From an uncultured Acidiphilium sp. (lineage in GTDB: Bacteria > Bacillota > Clostridia > Christensenellales > Borkfalkiaceae): 40,330 nt of DNA. Of the stretch, positions 40,200 through 40,330 are shown one piece after another. Position 1 is the first letter of the stretch. Every line of letters starts with the position of its first letter. Under the pieces are notes generated by a model. It ran no database searches. It saw nothing but the letters and a program-made list of their open reading frames with translations, and was not told where the DNA came from. The stretch covers positions 1 through 40,330 of the forward strand of contig CABUWK010000017.1 of the NCBI GenBank assembly GCA_902495325.1. Direction: 5' to 3'. The translations under genes and the position numbers were made by a program.

Positions 40200-40330
40200 C
40201 TATTTTTACGGCTTGAATATATAATCTAAGTGCAACACAATTGAAACAGAGTAAAAAAAGAGTGACTCAAAAGAAAAAATCCTATATAATTATGTTTGTG
40301 AAGACAAATTAAAGGATTTTTGCAAATGAA
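40200..40330 (+). mobile_element. AT-rich edge, possible start of an insertion sequence
   Basis: Composition changes to clearly AT-rich after about 40198. A block AAGTGCAACACAATTGAAAC at 40228 resembles the ends of IS30-type elements seen in Firmicutes. GTGACT (40262), 17-base spacer, TATAAT (40285-40290), then AAAGGA and ATG at 40326 suggest a gene that begins as the window ends, which could be the transposase. Too little sequence is present to be sure. Confidence 0.4.

Noticed and set aside
1..40330. tRNA or rRNA genes
   Set aside because: No cloverleaf with a CCA-type end or rRNA core sequence was recognised.

Overview
The window reads as chromosome from a strictly anaerobic, mid-GC Gram-positive bacterium, most likely an uncultured gut member of the Clostridia (Christensenellales-like is a guess). 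Reasons: the rpsB-tsf-pyrH-frr-uppS-cdsA-dxr-rseP order, an oxygen-sensitive class III ribonucleotide reductase with its activase, Firmicutes-type surface proteins (MATE, DUF4190, DUF2752, FtsX-fused ABC), strong AAGGAG ribosome sites, and a surface M60-type mucin peptidase. Standard code is used: TGA ends many tightly coupled genes.

Layout. (1) 1-631: the truncated end of a dispersed palindromic element, a strong terminator and a promoter. (2) 632-11934: a sigma-like HTH protein, an oppositely oriented secreted membrane protein (1269-2006), then an intact, tightly packed phage head and connector module of podovirus (P22-like) order: large terminase, two small proteins, portal, scaffold-like, capsid, gp4-like, gp10-like, a beta-rich tail protein and a coiled-coil protein, closed by a strong terminator. 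No integrase, lysis or replication gene is visible. (3) 12117-15540: a secreted M60-like mucinase with PA14-like and F5/8C-like modules, split by an in-frame TGA three codons before its HExxH zinc motif. (4) 15541-19192: nrdD-nrdG-dut behind a promoter covered by two NrdR-box-like sites 31 bp apart. (5) 19257-26709: MacB/FtsX-type ABC fusion, YbaK-type deacylase, a minus-strand membrane protein divergent from an ABC-F ATPase, a small membrane protein and a MATE exporter. (6) 26771-28450, minus strand: a 32-residue membrane peptide gene and galactokinase. (7) 28575-32048: an M6-like secreted metalloprotease, a DUF4190-like and a DUF2752-like membrane protein. (8) 32065-32344: a complete copy of the dispersed element. 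(9) 32400-40172: the translation and envelope cluster, broken by a predicted attenuator before pyrH and by a repeat-rich leader before frr. (10) 40200-40330: an AT-rich boundary that may be the start of an insertion sequence.

Functional picture. The right end couples translation factors (S2, EF-Ts, ribosome recycling factor) to UMP kinase and to lipid and isoprenoid steps (undecaprenyl-PP, CDP-diacylglycerol, DXP reductoisomerase) and the site-2 protease. The centre holds anaerobic dNTP synthesis plus dUTP removal, export or resistance pumps and secreted proteases suited to a mucosal niche. The least explained parts are the orphan phage module, two families of short intergenic motifs, the palindromic element, the inverted-repeat divergent promoter and the frr and pyrH leaders. 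All functional names rest on motif recognition by eye; no database search was run.
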